A stretch of DNA of 32,652 nt from an uncultured Romboutsia sp. (GTDB lineage: Bacteria; Bacillota; Clostridia; Peptostreptococcales; Peptostreptococcaceae), in contig CALFLM010000063.1 in NCBI GenBank assembly GCA_937880075.1, positions 1 through 32,652 of the forward strand, read 5' to 3'. Made by a program: the position numbers and the translations under genes. Each line of letters starts with the position of its first letter. The first letter of the stretch is position 1. This document shows, piece by piece, positions 6,979-16,069 of the stretch. The notes beneath the pieces were generated by a model, which saw nothing but the letters and a program-made list of their open reading frames with translations, was not told the origin of the DNA and did no database searches.

Positions 6979-7496
6979 TTACTTAATTCCTTAAGATACT
7001 TTTTGAGGTTTTGAATATAATCCTTTCTGAATTCTTTATTTGCTGGAAGATCAAATCCCCAAGAACATGTACCTTTATCTAATATTTCTTTAATGTCTTT
7101 GCCATCTTTTTCACTGTCAATAAGATCTTTATTATAAAGAACATAATATTTTACAGATTTGCCACGATACTTACTATTTGTCTTCACAATAGCAATACCT
7201 GTCTTATCAAACTTCATACCATTGTAAAATTCTGTCTCACTATCAGTATTTCCTTTGACTTTAATGCTACTTTTAAGGACTTTAGCAATTTCTACCATAC
7301 CACGGATTTGAATACGATATCCATCAGTATCATAACCAATACATAATGCTTTTTCACCTGGGCTGAAATTAAAGTCTTCTGATTGGCGTAATCCATCCTT
7401 ATGTAAGAACATTCCATTTTTATTAGAACCATTGGCTTGGAATTGTTCTGTTATGTCATTTATGCTTTCATAAATGTAATTAGTTAAGCTTTTCAT
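6975..7496 (-). CDS. Hypothetical protein with capsid-targeting-like N-terminus (173 aa)
   Basis: 173 aa. The first residues MKSLTNYIYE-S match those of the following NDPK-like protein, with synonymous differences at several codons, so the peptide rather than the DNA appears conserved. After it comes a charged region rich in Lys, Asp and Tyr with strands such as GEKALCIGYDTDGYRIQIRG and KSVKYYVLYN, and a C-terminal amphipathic helix. No known family. By analogy with T4 internal proteins, it may be packaged in the head and clipped after Glu10. It overlaps both neighbours by ATGA, indicating translational coupling within the virion block. Confidence 0.7.
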   Translation of the reverse strand: MKSLTNYIYESINDITEQFQANGSNKNGMFLHKDGLRQSEDFNFSPGEKALCIGYDTDGYRIQIRGMVEIAKVLKSSIKVKGNTDSETEFYNGMKFDKTGIAIVKTNSKYRGKSVKYYVLYNKDLIDSEKDGKDIKEILDKGTCSWGFDLPANKEFRKDYIQNLKKYLKELSK

Positions 7497-10400
7497 TTTT
7501 GTATAAGTATTCTTGTATGTTTTTTCTGTTGATGGTCAACATTTCCTTCTATGCTGTATCTTACATCTATATTATAATAACCTGAAACATTTTTAGAAGC
7601 TTCATCATATAAGCTAAGTATCATAGAATTAGAATTGGAAGTTATAGATGGTTTGTTTTTATTCAACAATGACAAATTCTTTACCGACCATTTAGTTGTC
7701 TTATCTAATATGAATGGGAATTTCACATTATCAATAGCGGCAAATATCAAATCATCTTCTTTAAAATGGTTGACTGGATATTTTTCTTCCAATACCATTC
7801 TATTTATTAAGAAAGTATCAGATGACCTATATTTTTTCATTACAATCTTTGTTTCAGTATCTGGACAATATTCTATCTTGCCATGAGGATCGAGATCCAG
7901 GTCACCAATAAGTTTGTCTTCTGTATCTTGTGATATGAAAACAGCAAACCAGTTAGTATCATCATGCATGAGATAGAAGTCATAGTTGAATGTATTGTCA
8001 TCTCCTATAATAAACTTTTCTGTGCCATCATTATTAAAGAACATTCTATAGAGTTCTACCAATTCAGAAGGTTGTTCCCAGTGGTTTGGAGAATACCACT
8101 TAGTATCATATATCTTACTATTGTACTTTAGTTTTGATATCTTACTTATATTCAGACCAAGTCTCTTTCTTTTTTCTACATCATTCATCTTATACAGATA
8201 CAAATCATAGATATGCATTCTGTTCAAGTATTTCTTGTTGTTGGAAGTAGATACTGTTTGTTGCATGCTACTGATAAGTGAATCTATAGACTTCTTTACA
8301 TTTTCTGAAGTAATTTCTTGTTTCATGTTCATATTCACTTTATCATTCTTAGGCGTAGAATCATAATCTGTCTTTATATTATCTCCTCTGAATTTACATT
8401 CTGATTTCCAAGGACAGTTGCATTCCATATTGCATACTGAATCTGAACTGTTATTCCAGATAGGGATAGCAATATCTTGATATATTCTAGGAACACCAGA
8501 TAAGGTGTATCCACCGAATTCATACGTTCTTCCATTTGGTAGCTTTATTTCACCGGTAGTAGCTAATCTTATAGTTACTGTTGACTTATGTCTAAGATGT
8601 TCATCTATATAGAAAAGCTTCCATTTGTCAGAAGTAGCATCCCAATCAATATTTCCTTGCTTGTTGTAAGCTGGGTCACCTAAACCTATATCCTTCTTCA
8701 TCATTATCAGATCATTGTTTGATATTGTATATTCATGAAGATTGACACATTCATTAGGTTTTGTCGTACTCAAATCTTTTAAGTCTAATCTTATCTTAGC
8801 ATAGTATTCATTGTTAGAGTCTACATCAAACAATACATCTACGTAGAATTTGCTTAAAGAATATCCTTGGTTGTCAGGTATATCAAGACCATTATTGAAC
8901 ATGAATATTGGGATGACAGAATTTCCTTTCTTATATACAATTTGACTGTTCTTAACTCCTAAATTATATATGTAGCATTTAGAAGCAATATAGTTGCAGA
9001 AATTGTTCATTGTATTAGTAGAAGCATTATTAGAATCACTATCTGAATTATCAGAAGAAGCATTATCTGTCATGTACTTCAATTTGTCAAAGAATCTTAT
9101 GTCATTCACTTCTGCTAATCCAGGAAGGTACATATAAGAATTGAAGTTTACTGAATTATCTTCTATGGACTTTATTTGGGAAAACAATGATTTTTCTGTT
9201 GTATACAGATTTATGTTCGCTTTCTCTGATTCTGTCATATTATCAAATTCTGGATCATTAGGATCCCTATATCCTTCTTCTCCTGGTTTAAGTTCTTTTA
9301 CTTCTGTATAATTGAAATATTTGTATTCTAATGTACCTACTTTCAATTGGAATTCTGGTGCTTTCAATATGAAGTCATAGTAATACCAGTTTCCATTACA
9401 GTTTACTGATAATCTGTATTTCTTATCTATCCAATAAGTCATATTGAATGACTTTACTAATGACTTTGGAATCATTATGAAGTTCTTATAGGCAACATCA
9501 TCTTTTCGTTGGAAGAAACTGAATGATGAACTATATATCTTCTTACCCTCTTTTGTAAGTACTAAAGTTACATCAAAGAAATCTTCATCTTCATTTGATA
9601 AGAAACAAATTGGTATCTTAGCACAGATATCATTGATATATATTGTAGGATTTTCTGTTGTCTTTCCTAATGTTTCAGAATTTGAAAACTCATTATAGTA
9701 TTCATCAAAGTAAGATTCTTGGTTGTATATGTAAACTATATCAGATCCTTTAAATCTTACAGAAGTATGTTGGCTTCCAATCCAAGTAGGAGTTTCTGTT
9801 ACATGAATACTAGGACTTACTATATATTTGATGTCATTCATCCAGCAATGTTGCTTCATACTAGATGATATAGTTGTCATTATAGGTAAGAAGTACTTCT
9901 TCCAGTAATATTCTACCATAGACATCTTTATATACATGTCTTCTAATCTCCAGTTATAATAAGGTCTCCAGAACTTTATGTCTTGTTCATCAAACTTATC
10001 ATAAACCATCTTATCAAACAAGTTTTCTGAAATAGGCTTACCTTCTCCTATAAGCTCTTCTGTCCAGTACTGTTTGTCTAGAACTTCCGTATATCTGTCT
10101 ATGTCCATCCATATAGAATAAGCAGAAGCTTTTCTGAAATGCCGCCAAGACCAAAGATTGTCAGATAAAGCATCAAAATTGTCTTGTATATATTGTTCTA
10201 AGAATTGATTGTCAGTTTGGTTGAGTCCTCTTATAGTAATATGATTTCCATAACCAAACCAATTAAGAGAATCTTTGGCTGATTCATAGTTTCCACATTC
10301 CCCTTTGATATGCATATAGTTAAGAAGAAGTTCTTTTAACTTATGAGAATATTCTTCTTCATCTATGTTGTCAGATTTTACATCAGTAAAGTATATTGAC

Positions 10401-10978
10401 TTCATCATATCCTTAGGAATGTTTATTCCCATATTCTTACCATTTATGATAAGCTCACTGTCTTCCATGTGGAATTCAGCACCTATAGTATAAGGACACC
10501 AGATATCGTCGTTAACATGAATGAGGATATTAGTTAGCCAAGTAGTTTCTTCTTGACTTAATGTGACAACATAAAATGTAGCTACCGATACTGTTGATTC
10601 TCTTCCTTCTACTTCTACATTATCTATTACTGTAAGGTCATCTGTATGAAGTTCATTACAAAATTCACTTTCTTCTATATTTAAAGGATCAAATATATTA
10701 CTGTTGTTCTCTATGCAATTCTGTATATATGCAGAACTTAGCAACCAGAAATGTGTATCATCTTTACTGTCATTCTTGAGTTTTACAGTTATTTGGTCAT
10801 TAGAATTCACTATGATTCTTACAGGCTTTATATAGTATCTGTCTATACTAAGCTTGTGAGAAGTTGTATCTGAAGTGAACCAGTCTACATAATTTCCTAT
10901 TTCATATTCATATCCTATTGGTTCATTTTGCCAATCCTTCAATGAGTATATATGTCCTGTATGATCGATGAATTCCAT
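7493..10978 (-). CDS. Large baseplate/tail-like virion protein (1161 aa)
   Basis: 1161 aa, the longest minus-strand gene here. No signal peptide or membrane segment. Residues about 210-250 (LKELLLNYMHIKG, YESAKDSLNWFGYG) resemble the stretch in phage tail/baseplate proteins where a helix is followed by a glycine-aromatic turn; this is a weak likeness. A Ser/Asn/Asp-rich low-complexity linker lies in the middle (nucleotides about 9015-9070). Four cysteines in 13 residues (8396-8434; C-x3-C-x-C-x5-C) could bind a metal. Together with two structural-looking genes upstream and head-targeted proteins downstream it suggests a baseplate or tail module. Family not recognised with certainty. Confidence 0.75.
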   Translation of the reverse strand: MEFIDHTGHIYSLKDWQNEPIGYEYEIGNYVDWFTSDTTSHKLSIDRYYIKPVRIIVNSNDQITVKLKNDSKDDTHFWLLSSAYIQNCIENNSNIFDPLNIEESEFCNELHTDDLTVIDNVEVEGRESTVSVATFYVVTLSQEETTWLTNILIHVNDDIWCPYTIGAEFHMEDSELIINGKNMGINIPKDMMKSIYFTDVKSDNIDEEEYSHKLKELLLNYMHIKGECGNYESAKDSLNWFGYGNHITIRGLNQTDNQFLEQYIQDNFDALSDNLWSWRHFRKASAYSIWMDIDRYTEVLDKQYWTEELIGEGKPISENLFDKMVYDKFDEQDIKFWRPYYNWRLEDMYIKMSMVEYYWKKYFLPIMTTISSSMKQHCWMNDIKYIVSPSIHVTETPTWIGSQHTSVRFKGSDIVYIYNQESYFDEYYNEFSNSETLGKTTENPTIYINDICAKIPICFLSNEDEDFFDVTLVLTKEGKKIYSSSFSFFQRKDDVAYKNFIMIPKSLVKSFNMTYWIDKKYRLSVNCNGNWYYYDFILKAPEFQLKVGTLEYKYFNYTEVKELKPGEEGYRDPNDPEFDNMTESEKANINLYTTEKSLFSQIKSIEDNSVNFNSYMYLPGLAEVNDIRFFDKLKYMTDNASSDNSDSDSNNASTNTMNNFCNYIASKCYIYNLGVKNSQIVYKKGNSVIPIFMFNNGLDIPDNQGYSLSKFYVDVLFDVDSNNEYYAKIRLDLKDLSTTKPNECVNLHEYTISNNDLIMMKKDIGLGDPAYNKQGNIDWDATSDKWKLFYIDEHLRHKSTVTIRLATTGEIKLPNGRTYEFGGYTLSGVPRIYQDIAIPIWNNSSDSVCNMECNCPWKSECKFRGDNIKTDYDSTPKNDKVNMNMKQEITSENVKKSIDSLISSMQQTVSTSNNKKYLNRMHIYDLYLYKMNDVEKRKRLGLNISKISKLKYNSKIYDTKWYSPNHWEQPSELVELYRMFFNNDGTEKFIIGDDNTFNYDFYLMHDDTNWFAVFISQDTEDKLIGDLDLDPHGKIEYCPDTETKIVMKKYRSSDTFLINRMVLEEKYPVNHFKEDDLIFAAIDNVKFPFILDKTTKWSVKNLSLLNKNKPSITSNSNSMILSLYDEASKNVSGYYNIDVRYSIEGNVDHQQKKHTRILIQK

Positions 10979-10981
10979 TGT

Positions 10982-11218
10982 TTAATAAGATGATATGTGC
11001 TTGAATTTTCTGATTGCTTCAACATGTTTGAACATGGTGATGAGTTGAATATCTATAAGTTGTAAGAAAGCTACTAGTGTTGGGTTTCCTCTGAACAGAA
11101 TAGGTGGAAGAACTCTTATCAGAATTCCATCCCTAGCATAGTCATATTTTTTCCTTCCAAGATTTGTTGACTTTTGATATCCTAGAAACTTGTAATCTAA
11201 ACTTTGCTTTATGTCCAT
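10982..11218 (-). CDS. Small putative structural protein (78 aa)
   Basis: 78 aa beginning MDIKQSLDYKFLGYQKST. Basic and aromatic first half, then PPILFRGNPTLVAFLQLIDIQLITMF, a hydrophobic helix-like region that is probably part of an amphipathic helix rather than a true transmembrane span. It lies 2 nt downstream of the 288-aa gene and 3 nt upstream of the 1161-aa gene, so all three should be one translational unit. Function unknown; a tail or baseplate accessory role is inferred from position. Confidence 0.6.
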   Translation of the reverse strand: MDIKQSLDYKFLGYQKSTNLGRKKYDYARDGILIRVLPPILFRGNPTLVAFLQLIDIQLITMFKHVEAIRKFKHISSY

Positions 11219-11220
11219 TT

Positions 11221-12087
11221 TTAAATAGTATTAGTATTTATGAAGTAATCAGCAGAATGGTTCTTCTGAATCCATTCATCTATTTTCTGCATTTCTTCAT
11301 TGGCCATATCTCTCCATATACCGTAGTTTAAAGTAACTCCACCAGGCAACTTAAATTCAAAAGTACCAAGGATAGTAGCCATAGAACGTAAGCCAAGACA
11401 AACACAATATCTGAAGAAATAGTAATTATTGTACAGTTCTTGTATCTTAAGTCTCTTATATACATTAAGCATCAAATCAGAATGTCCAATAGCACCCAAT
11501 ACTACAAGTTCATTACTGTAAGCATTGTAATTATATGTTACCGGGGTATTGAATATATAGTCAAAAGTATCAAGTTCATATAATGCCGCAGTAACATCAG
11601 TCAATGTATATCCACCACCTGACCCATAAACATCAGATAAGCTTCCACCAACCCCAGATGCTATAGCTGAATTGTTCAATATCATTCTTTCTAAAGAAAA
11701 ATCCCCCATTACACCATAAGACCAACTATCTGTTGCTTTGTACAATCCATTTACTGAAAGAATTTGTGGTGGCAACTTAGCAATCATATTAGCACCACAT
11801 TTTGTAAACTCTCTGAATGGAAGACAATACCAACGTTCTTCTATCGCCTGGTCGCAATTTTCCCAGAAGTATTGAGCAGCTTGAAGAATCAATGGTGGAA
11901 TAGCCGATGGTTGCATTGGTAAATTTATGGCACAAGTTTGTGTCAATTCTTGTATGATTCTTTGAATAAACTGGTAATCTACTTGATCCTCTATCTTCTG
12001 CTTTCTCTTATTGTATTCCTCCATAGAAATTTCTTTCTGTACTGGGGAACTGTTATTTATGTTTTGTACACAACTCATTGAATTCAA
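11221..12087 (-). CDS. Putative virion structural protein (288 aa)
   Basis: 288 aa, first gene of the 6405-12087 minus-strand block. An N-terminal Gln/Lys/Glu-rich helix (residues about 15-50) precedes a helical region (ALPPLILQAAQYFWEN-like), a Gly/Ser-rich segment (VGGSLSDVYGSGGGY), and an alpha/beta C-terminal half. There are no enzyme motifs, signal peptide or membrane helices. Two ATG codons lie at the start (residues 1 and 4); the first is used here. The gene follows a leader that contains one copy of the conserved non-coding element. Its family is unknown to me; virion assignment rests on its operon. Confidence 0.7.
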   Translation of the reverse strand: MNSMSCVQNINNSSPVQKEISMEEYNKRKQKIEDQVDYQFIQRIIQELTQTCAINLPMQPSAIPPLILQAAQYFWENCDQAIEERWYCLPFREFTKCGANMIAKLPPQILSVNGLYKATDSWSYGVMGDFSLERMILNNSAIASGVGGSLSDVYGSGGGYTLTDVTAALYELDTFDYIFNTPVTYNYNAYSNELVVLGAIGHSDLMLNVYKRLKIQELYNNYYFFRYCVCLGLRSMATILGTFEFKLPGGVTLNYGIWRDMANEEMQKIDEWIQKNHSADYFINTNTI

Positions 12088-12165
12088 TCATTTAACTTAT
12101 TTAAAAATTGTCATTTCATTAATTCATATTGTATGTTAAATAAGATTAATGTTAAATTTCACTTC

Positions 12166-12255
12166 AGGGACGTTAAAAATGTTTAAGCTGATAAATTATA
12201 CTTACATCCAATATTCCGCCAATCTTGTGACCCAGGCGCTATCCTGGAGAATTCT
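12166..12255 (-). ncRNA. Conserved structured RNA candidate, copy 1
   Basis: Read on the minus strand, this 90-nt stretch aligns gap-free with 26831-26920 (about 66 of 90 identical by hand). Best-conserved blocks are AGCGCCTGGGTCACA and AGTATAATTTATCAG, then AAACA and TCCCT. CCAGG and CCTGG form a 5-bp hairpin with loop ATAGCG; copy 2 has CTAGG in the left arm, a C-G to T-G change that keeps pairing. A possible -33/-7 promoter (TTTG at 12287-12290, TATAAATA at 12261-12268, 18 nt apart) would start transcription close to 12255. No terminator was found at the 3' end, so it may be the 5' leader of the virion block starting at 12087. No known RNA class recognised. Confidence 0.6.
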
Positions 12256-12260
12256 ATGTT

Positions 12261-12290
12261 TATTTATATATTCTGTCTAATCTTAACAAA
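12261..12290 (-). promoter_or_regulatory. Possible promoter for RNA copy 1 and the 12087-6405 block
   Basis: On the minus strand TTTG (complement of 12287-12290) is followed after 18 nt by TATAAATA (complement of 12261-12268). This fits the Bacteroidota -33/-7 pattern loosely and places the transcription start at about 12254-12256, just where homology between the two RNA copies begins. It lacks the extended bases of the other promoters here. Confidence 0.4.
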
Positions 12291-12311
12291 TGTATTCTAT
12301 ATTAAAATCAT

Positions 12312-12345
12312 TTTGAAATAGGTTTATCTAATTTACTATTTTGAT
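12312..12345 (+). promoter_or_regulatory. -33/-7 type promoter for the primase-helicase gene
   Basis: TTTGAAATA at 12312 followed by TATTTTGATAC at 12337, TTTG-to-TA spacer 21 nt. This resembles the TTTG / TAnnTTTG consensus with a spacer 2 nt longer than the best copies in the window. The start codon is at 12404. The 316-bp gap 12088-12403 also holds the RNA copy on the other strand and no ORF. Confidence 0.5.
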
Positions 12346-12403
12346 ACAAGATAAGTAAGTAATATAATGATTTTAAGATTTAGAATAATTGAAAGAATAA
12401 TAG

Positions 12404-15400
12404 ATGAGTAACAATTCAAATCCATTAAATATAGCACAATACCTCAAGAAGGTTGCGGAAAGCTATTCTGGAAAGACAGCAATGACTGATATTTATGAAC
12501 AGTTTCGTTGCATGTCTAAAGAATATGAAGCATTCAATGAAGAAGATACGGATCAAGAAATATATTCTTCTATCAACTTTAAGGAATGTTCTAAAGAAGA
12601 GCAAGACAGATATCTTGATTCTGTACTCGGCATGGTATCGTGTTTGATTACTAATTCTATTTATGATAAAGTAGGTATTGTACAGTCATGGAAAGATATT
12701 TGGATGCTTACTCAGGATCCTATATATAAGAATGTTGAGAAAGCAAACAGAAAAGTAGTTTTTTCTGTTTCATCAAATAATCGACCTATTGGTGAAAAGT
12801 CATTCTCTATGTGGAATGGAATTCAGATTATAGATATTGATATTAAGAATAAGAAGATTGCAAATGAACTTAAATTAAAAATTTTTGAAGACCTTAACAA
12901 ATATCATTGGTTTTTAGGAGTTGCTAAGTCGGCATCTGGAAAGTCACTTCATGTTTGGACAAAAATAACACCAATATCTTATACAGATGAAAACAAGAAA
13001 ATTGAATATTTGTGTAACTTCAGACATAAATACAGTTACTTGTATATTGTTCTGACTAAGTACATGAAAGAAATTGGATATACAAAGGATGATATATTTG
13101 ATTGGCTGGATATGGCGATGGCAAAACCACAGCAAGGTATATTCATTACATCAGATAGTAAAGCATTATTGTCAACTAATTTCATAGACTTACGACTTGA
13201 TGCTAACTTTGAAACCGCATTTGATACAGGGCTTGAATCAATAGATTGGATATCACATCCCGACTTGAAGAACATCTTTGCTAAGTTGGAATGGTTCAAT
13301 ACAGAAAACAATCAGAAGAAAAGTGTAGATATAACTGCAGTTTCTGATATAAATGATGTTGATCCAAGTAAATGCATTCGTCGTCATTACAAGCATGCAC
13401 AACGTTGGCAACTTGCAAATACTCTTACTTCTCTTTATGGATATGATAAGGCATTACAGTATATGGTTGCTATTTGTGATGGTACTGATTATAAAGAGCT
13501 TAAAGGAGATGTTAAGACAGCAAGCATACATGATAAACCAGTTTCTGTTTGGGCAATCAAACAATTGAACAAATATCACGGATTCAACATTAAGATAGAA
13601 GATGACAATATCTATAAAGAAGAACAGAAGTCATTGACTACAAATGAAGAAGATGAAAAAATATTCAAGTCACCAACAGATGTTCTTAATGATAAAGATG
13701 ACAATTTAGTAAAGTTGCATTTGAATAAAGATCAGTATCTTTCTGATTTGAAGGATGATATTATTAAGAATTTGAATCATATTACGTTGTTGGAAGCCGG
13801 TGCCGGTTATGGAAAGACTGAAATGATTAAAGCATTCAAAGCTAAGACACTTCTGATACTTCCATTTACTTCAACAATAAAAGCAAAAGTAGAAACATCA
13901 TCTGTAACATCAGATTGGCTTTATTACTATGGAAATAAGAAACCACAACTTGAAGATTTGCTGTCAAACAAATCAATGTCAATGACAATAGATAAGTTTT
14001 CAAGATTGAATGTCATGGAGCTTGATACTGCAGGATTTGAATATATAGTACTTGATGAGTCACATCTCATATTCACTTCTTCTTATCGAGATGTAATGGC
14101 TCCAACAATCCAGAGACTTGCTAATTGTAAAGCAAAAATAATCATGATGACTGGTACTCCTACTGGAGAAATGCTGTTCTTTCCTGGTATCAAACATATT
14201 AAAGTTGAGAAAGATGACTACAGAGAGAAATCTTTTGAATTGAACATGTGCCCAACAAAAGTAGAACAGATGATTGAAATGGCTCATTCAATGGCAAAAG
14301 ATATCAAAGATGGTAAGAAAATTCTATATCCAACAAATAAAGGAAATCTTTGGTATGAGCAGCTTACTGGATTAGTACAGCAATATCTTGATGATATGAA
14401 GTTTGGAAGACAGATAAACTGTTTCTATTATAAGAAATCAAATTATGGTGAAGAATCTATGGATCTCATCAACTTTGATAAGTCTATTGGAAATAATGAT
14501 ATTGTATTTTGTACAACGTATTTGTCAGTAGGTGTGGATATTTGTGATAAGTTCAGTTTCTCTGTTTATTTCAATGAACAATGGATTCCACAGGATATTG
14601 AACAGTTTGCAAACCGTCTTAGAAACAACAATCTGTATCTTAAGATGTTTCTTCCAAAGAAAGATTCTGTTGGAATGCCTATCAATTACTATTATACCCA
14701 ACCATTAGATTTGAGTTTGAATCAAGGTGATTTACTGTTAGCTAGGGATTTGATTAAGACGTGTAATGATATGATAGAGAGAAACAATGAAGAATCAAAA
14801 TACAATCCATTCATTCAATCATTGCTTTCTACTAACAAATATCTTAAGTATGATGAAAACCAATGCAAGTACTTTATTGATGAGACAACATATAAGCTAA
14901 GTGTATTTGAAGACAGATATGCCAGCTATATGAAGCAACTTCCAATGATGATTGAAGGTCTTCAGTATTATGGATATGTTATAAATGTAATTGACCATGA
15001 AAAGGAGATATCAGAAGACAGATTGGAATTCATTGAAGATTATCTTAAATCATGTAGACACATGAGATTCAACCAGGTTACTGTTGAAACTTTGGATTTC
15101 TTGGATCATGTAAATGATGGAAACATTGATTTGTATCGAGAACTCATTTCTGGAAACTACAACATATTCAAAGATGATGAATATAGAGAGATGAGAGAAG
15201 ACAATAACTTATATGTAAAGGATATTGAAATAATGGAAAGAAATGTTCCAATAGTATTGTCATTGTACAAAAACTACAACATGGATACCATTAAAGATAT
15301 ATATAAGTATTGCATTGACAAAAAGCAGAACAGAATAAATTTCAGTAAGTTAAACAGAATTAGAAAGTTTGTTTCAATAGAACAAAGTAGAAGAAAAAGA

Positions 15401-16057
15401 AGACTTGATTTTCCTATCTTGAGATTTGTAAAGGATGCTCAGAAATGGGCTGATGATACAATGAAATGCACAAGAGAAGAAATAGATGAATGGTTGAAGA
15501 GTTATGCATGTAAATATGCAAATTCTGTAAAGGATGTTGTAGTTGAAGATAAAGCATATCTTGAAAAGATTTATGATTTGACATGCAACTTATGGAAAAT
15601 TGTAATTGACCAATCTAAACCAAAAAATGGAATCATAACAATAAGACCATTTGAAATGCTTTGGGATACCAAACAAGAAATAAATGAGATTTATCAGAAC
15701 AACATTACTAAGCAGTTCTTCTTACAAGAACTTATAGAAAACATTAAGATAGAAGATGAAACAAAGAAAGAAGAAACATTAGAGGAATATGAATCTAAAT
15801 TACCAGAAAATCTCCCACACACTTCAAAATACAAATTAGAGCAAATTGAAAGTCAATTGAAAAATGTTATCCATGATGGTTATGACTATAGTGATTATGC
15901 TTCAAAGGATGGAACAAATAAGAGATTTGTTGAGAAGATGGAGAATACTAATTCATTACGAGGTACAATCTTTGGACAGAATTTGAACAAATCTGAAGAT
16001 ACTTCTTATATGAAGAAAGCAGAAGAGAAAAATTTATTTGAGGATTGTCCATTTTAA
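12404..16057 (+). CDS. Primase-helicase: AEP-type primase domain fused to SF2 helicase
   Basis: 1217 aa. N-terminal part: IIDIDI (Asp144, Asp146) and ASGKSLHVW (Ser181-x-His183) match motifs I (DxD) and II (sxH) of archaeo-eukaryotic-type primases; a PriCT-like helical region lies near 330-395. Helicase part: Walker A EAGAGYGKT (Lys471), motif II LDESH (551-554), motif III MTGTPTG (583-588) and a motif VI-like EQFANRLRNN. This combination fits a replicative primase-helicase, or an origin-binding SF2 helicase fused to a primase. The C-terminus ends in acidic residues then Pro-Phe, like the SSB tail tip. It would unwind and prime phage DNA. It has its own promoter, and its stop lies inside a hairpin. 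Confidence 0.8.
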   Translation: MSNNSNPLNIAQYLKKVAESYSGKTAMTDIYEQFRCMSKEYEAFNEEDTDQEIYSSINFKECSKEEQDRYLDSVLGMVSCLITNSIYDKVGIVQSWKDIWMLTQDPIYKNVEKANRKVVFSVSSNNRPIGEKSFSMWNGIQIIDIDIKNKKIANELKLKIFEDLNKYHWFLGVAKSASGKSLHVWTKITPISYTDENKKIEYLCNFRHKYSYLYIVLTKYMKEIGYTKDDIFDWLDMAMAKPQQGIFITSDSKALLSTNFIDLRLDANFETAFDTGLESIDWISHPDLKNIFAKLEWFNTENNQKKSVDITAVSDINDVDPSKCIRRHYKHAQRWQLANTLTSLYGYDKALQYMVAICDGTDYKELKGDVKTASIHDKPVSVWAIKQLNKYHGFNIKIEDDNIYKEEQKSLTTNEEDEKIFKSPTDVLNDKDDNLVKLHLNKDQYLSDLKDDIIKNLNHITLLEAGAGYGKTEMIKAFKAKTLLILPFTSTIKAKVETSSVTSDWLYYYGNKKPQLEDLLSNKSMSMTIDKFSRLNVMELDTAGFEYIVLDESHLIFTSSYRDVMAPTIQRLANCKAKIIMMTGTPTGEMLFFPGIKHIKVEKDDYREKSFELNMCPTKVEQMIEMAHSMAKDIKDGKKILYPTNKGNLWYEQLTGLVQQYLDDMKFGRQINCFYYKKSNYGEESMDLINFDKSIGNNDIVFCTTYLSVGVDICDKFSFSVYFNEQWIPQDIEQFANRLRNNNLYLKMFLPKKDSVGMPINYYYTQPLDLSLNQGDLLLARDLIKTCNDMIERNNEESKYNPFIQSLLSTNKYLKYDENQCKYFIDETTYKLSVFEDRYASYMKQLPMMIEGLQYYGYVINVIDHEKEISEDRLEFIEDYLKSCRHMRFNQVTVETLDFLDHVNDGNIDLYRELISGNYNIFKDDEYREMREDNNLYVKDIEIMERNVPIVLSLYKNYNMDTIKDIYKYCIDKKQNRINFSKLNRIRKFVSIEQSRRKRRLDFPILRFVKDAQKWADDTMKCTREEIDEWLKSYACKYANSVKDVVVEDKAYLEKIYDLTCNLWKIVIDQSKPKNGIITIRPFEMLWDTKQEINEIYQNNITKQFFLQELIENIKIEDETKKEETLEEYESKLPENLPHTSKYKLEQIESQLKNVIHDGYDYSDYASKDGTNKRFVEKMENTNSLRGTIFGQNLNKSEDTSYMKKAEEKNLFEDCPF

Positions 16058-16069
16058 TTGAAATGGACA
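16046..16069 (+). terminator. Terminator-like hairpin at the end of the primase-helicase gene
   Basis: TGTCCATTT (16046-16054) and AAATGGACA (16061-16069) form a perfect 9-bp stem; the stop codon TAA is in the 6-nt loop. A CTCTTTAT tail follows. It probably trims or weakly terminates the transcript before the dUTPase gene. Confidence 0.55.

Noticed and set aside
12166..12255. Known self-cleaving ribozyme or tRNA for the repeated RNA element
   Set aside because: The conserved GGGAAGC/GCGG parts of copy 2 recall twister loops, but copy 1 lacks GGGAG and the pseudoknot partners; no CTGATGA core (hammerhead), no acceptor/T-arm pattern (tRNA).
12292..12320. Second plus-strand promoter at TTCTATATTAAAATC (12295)
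   Set aside because: No TTTG box 20 nt upstream; the TTTGAAATA at 12312 gives a better arrangement with the downstream TATTTTGA.
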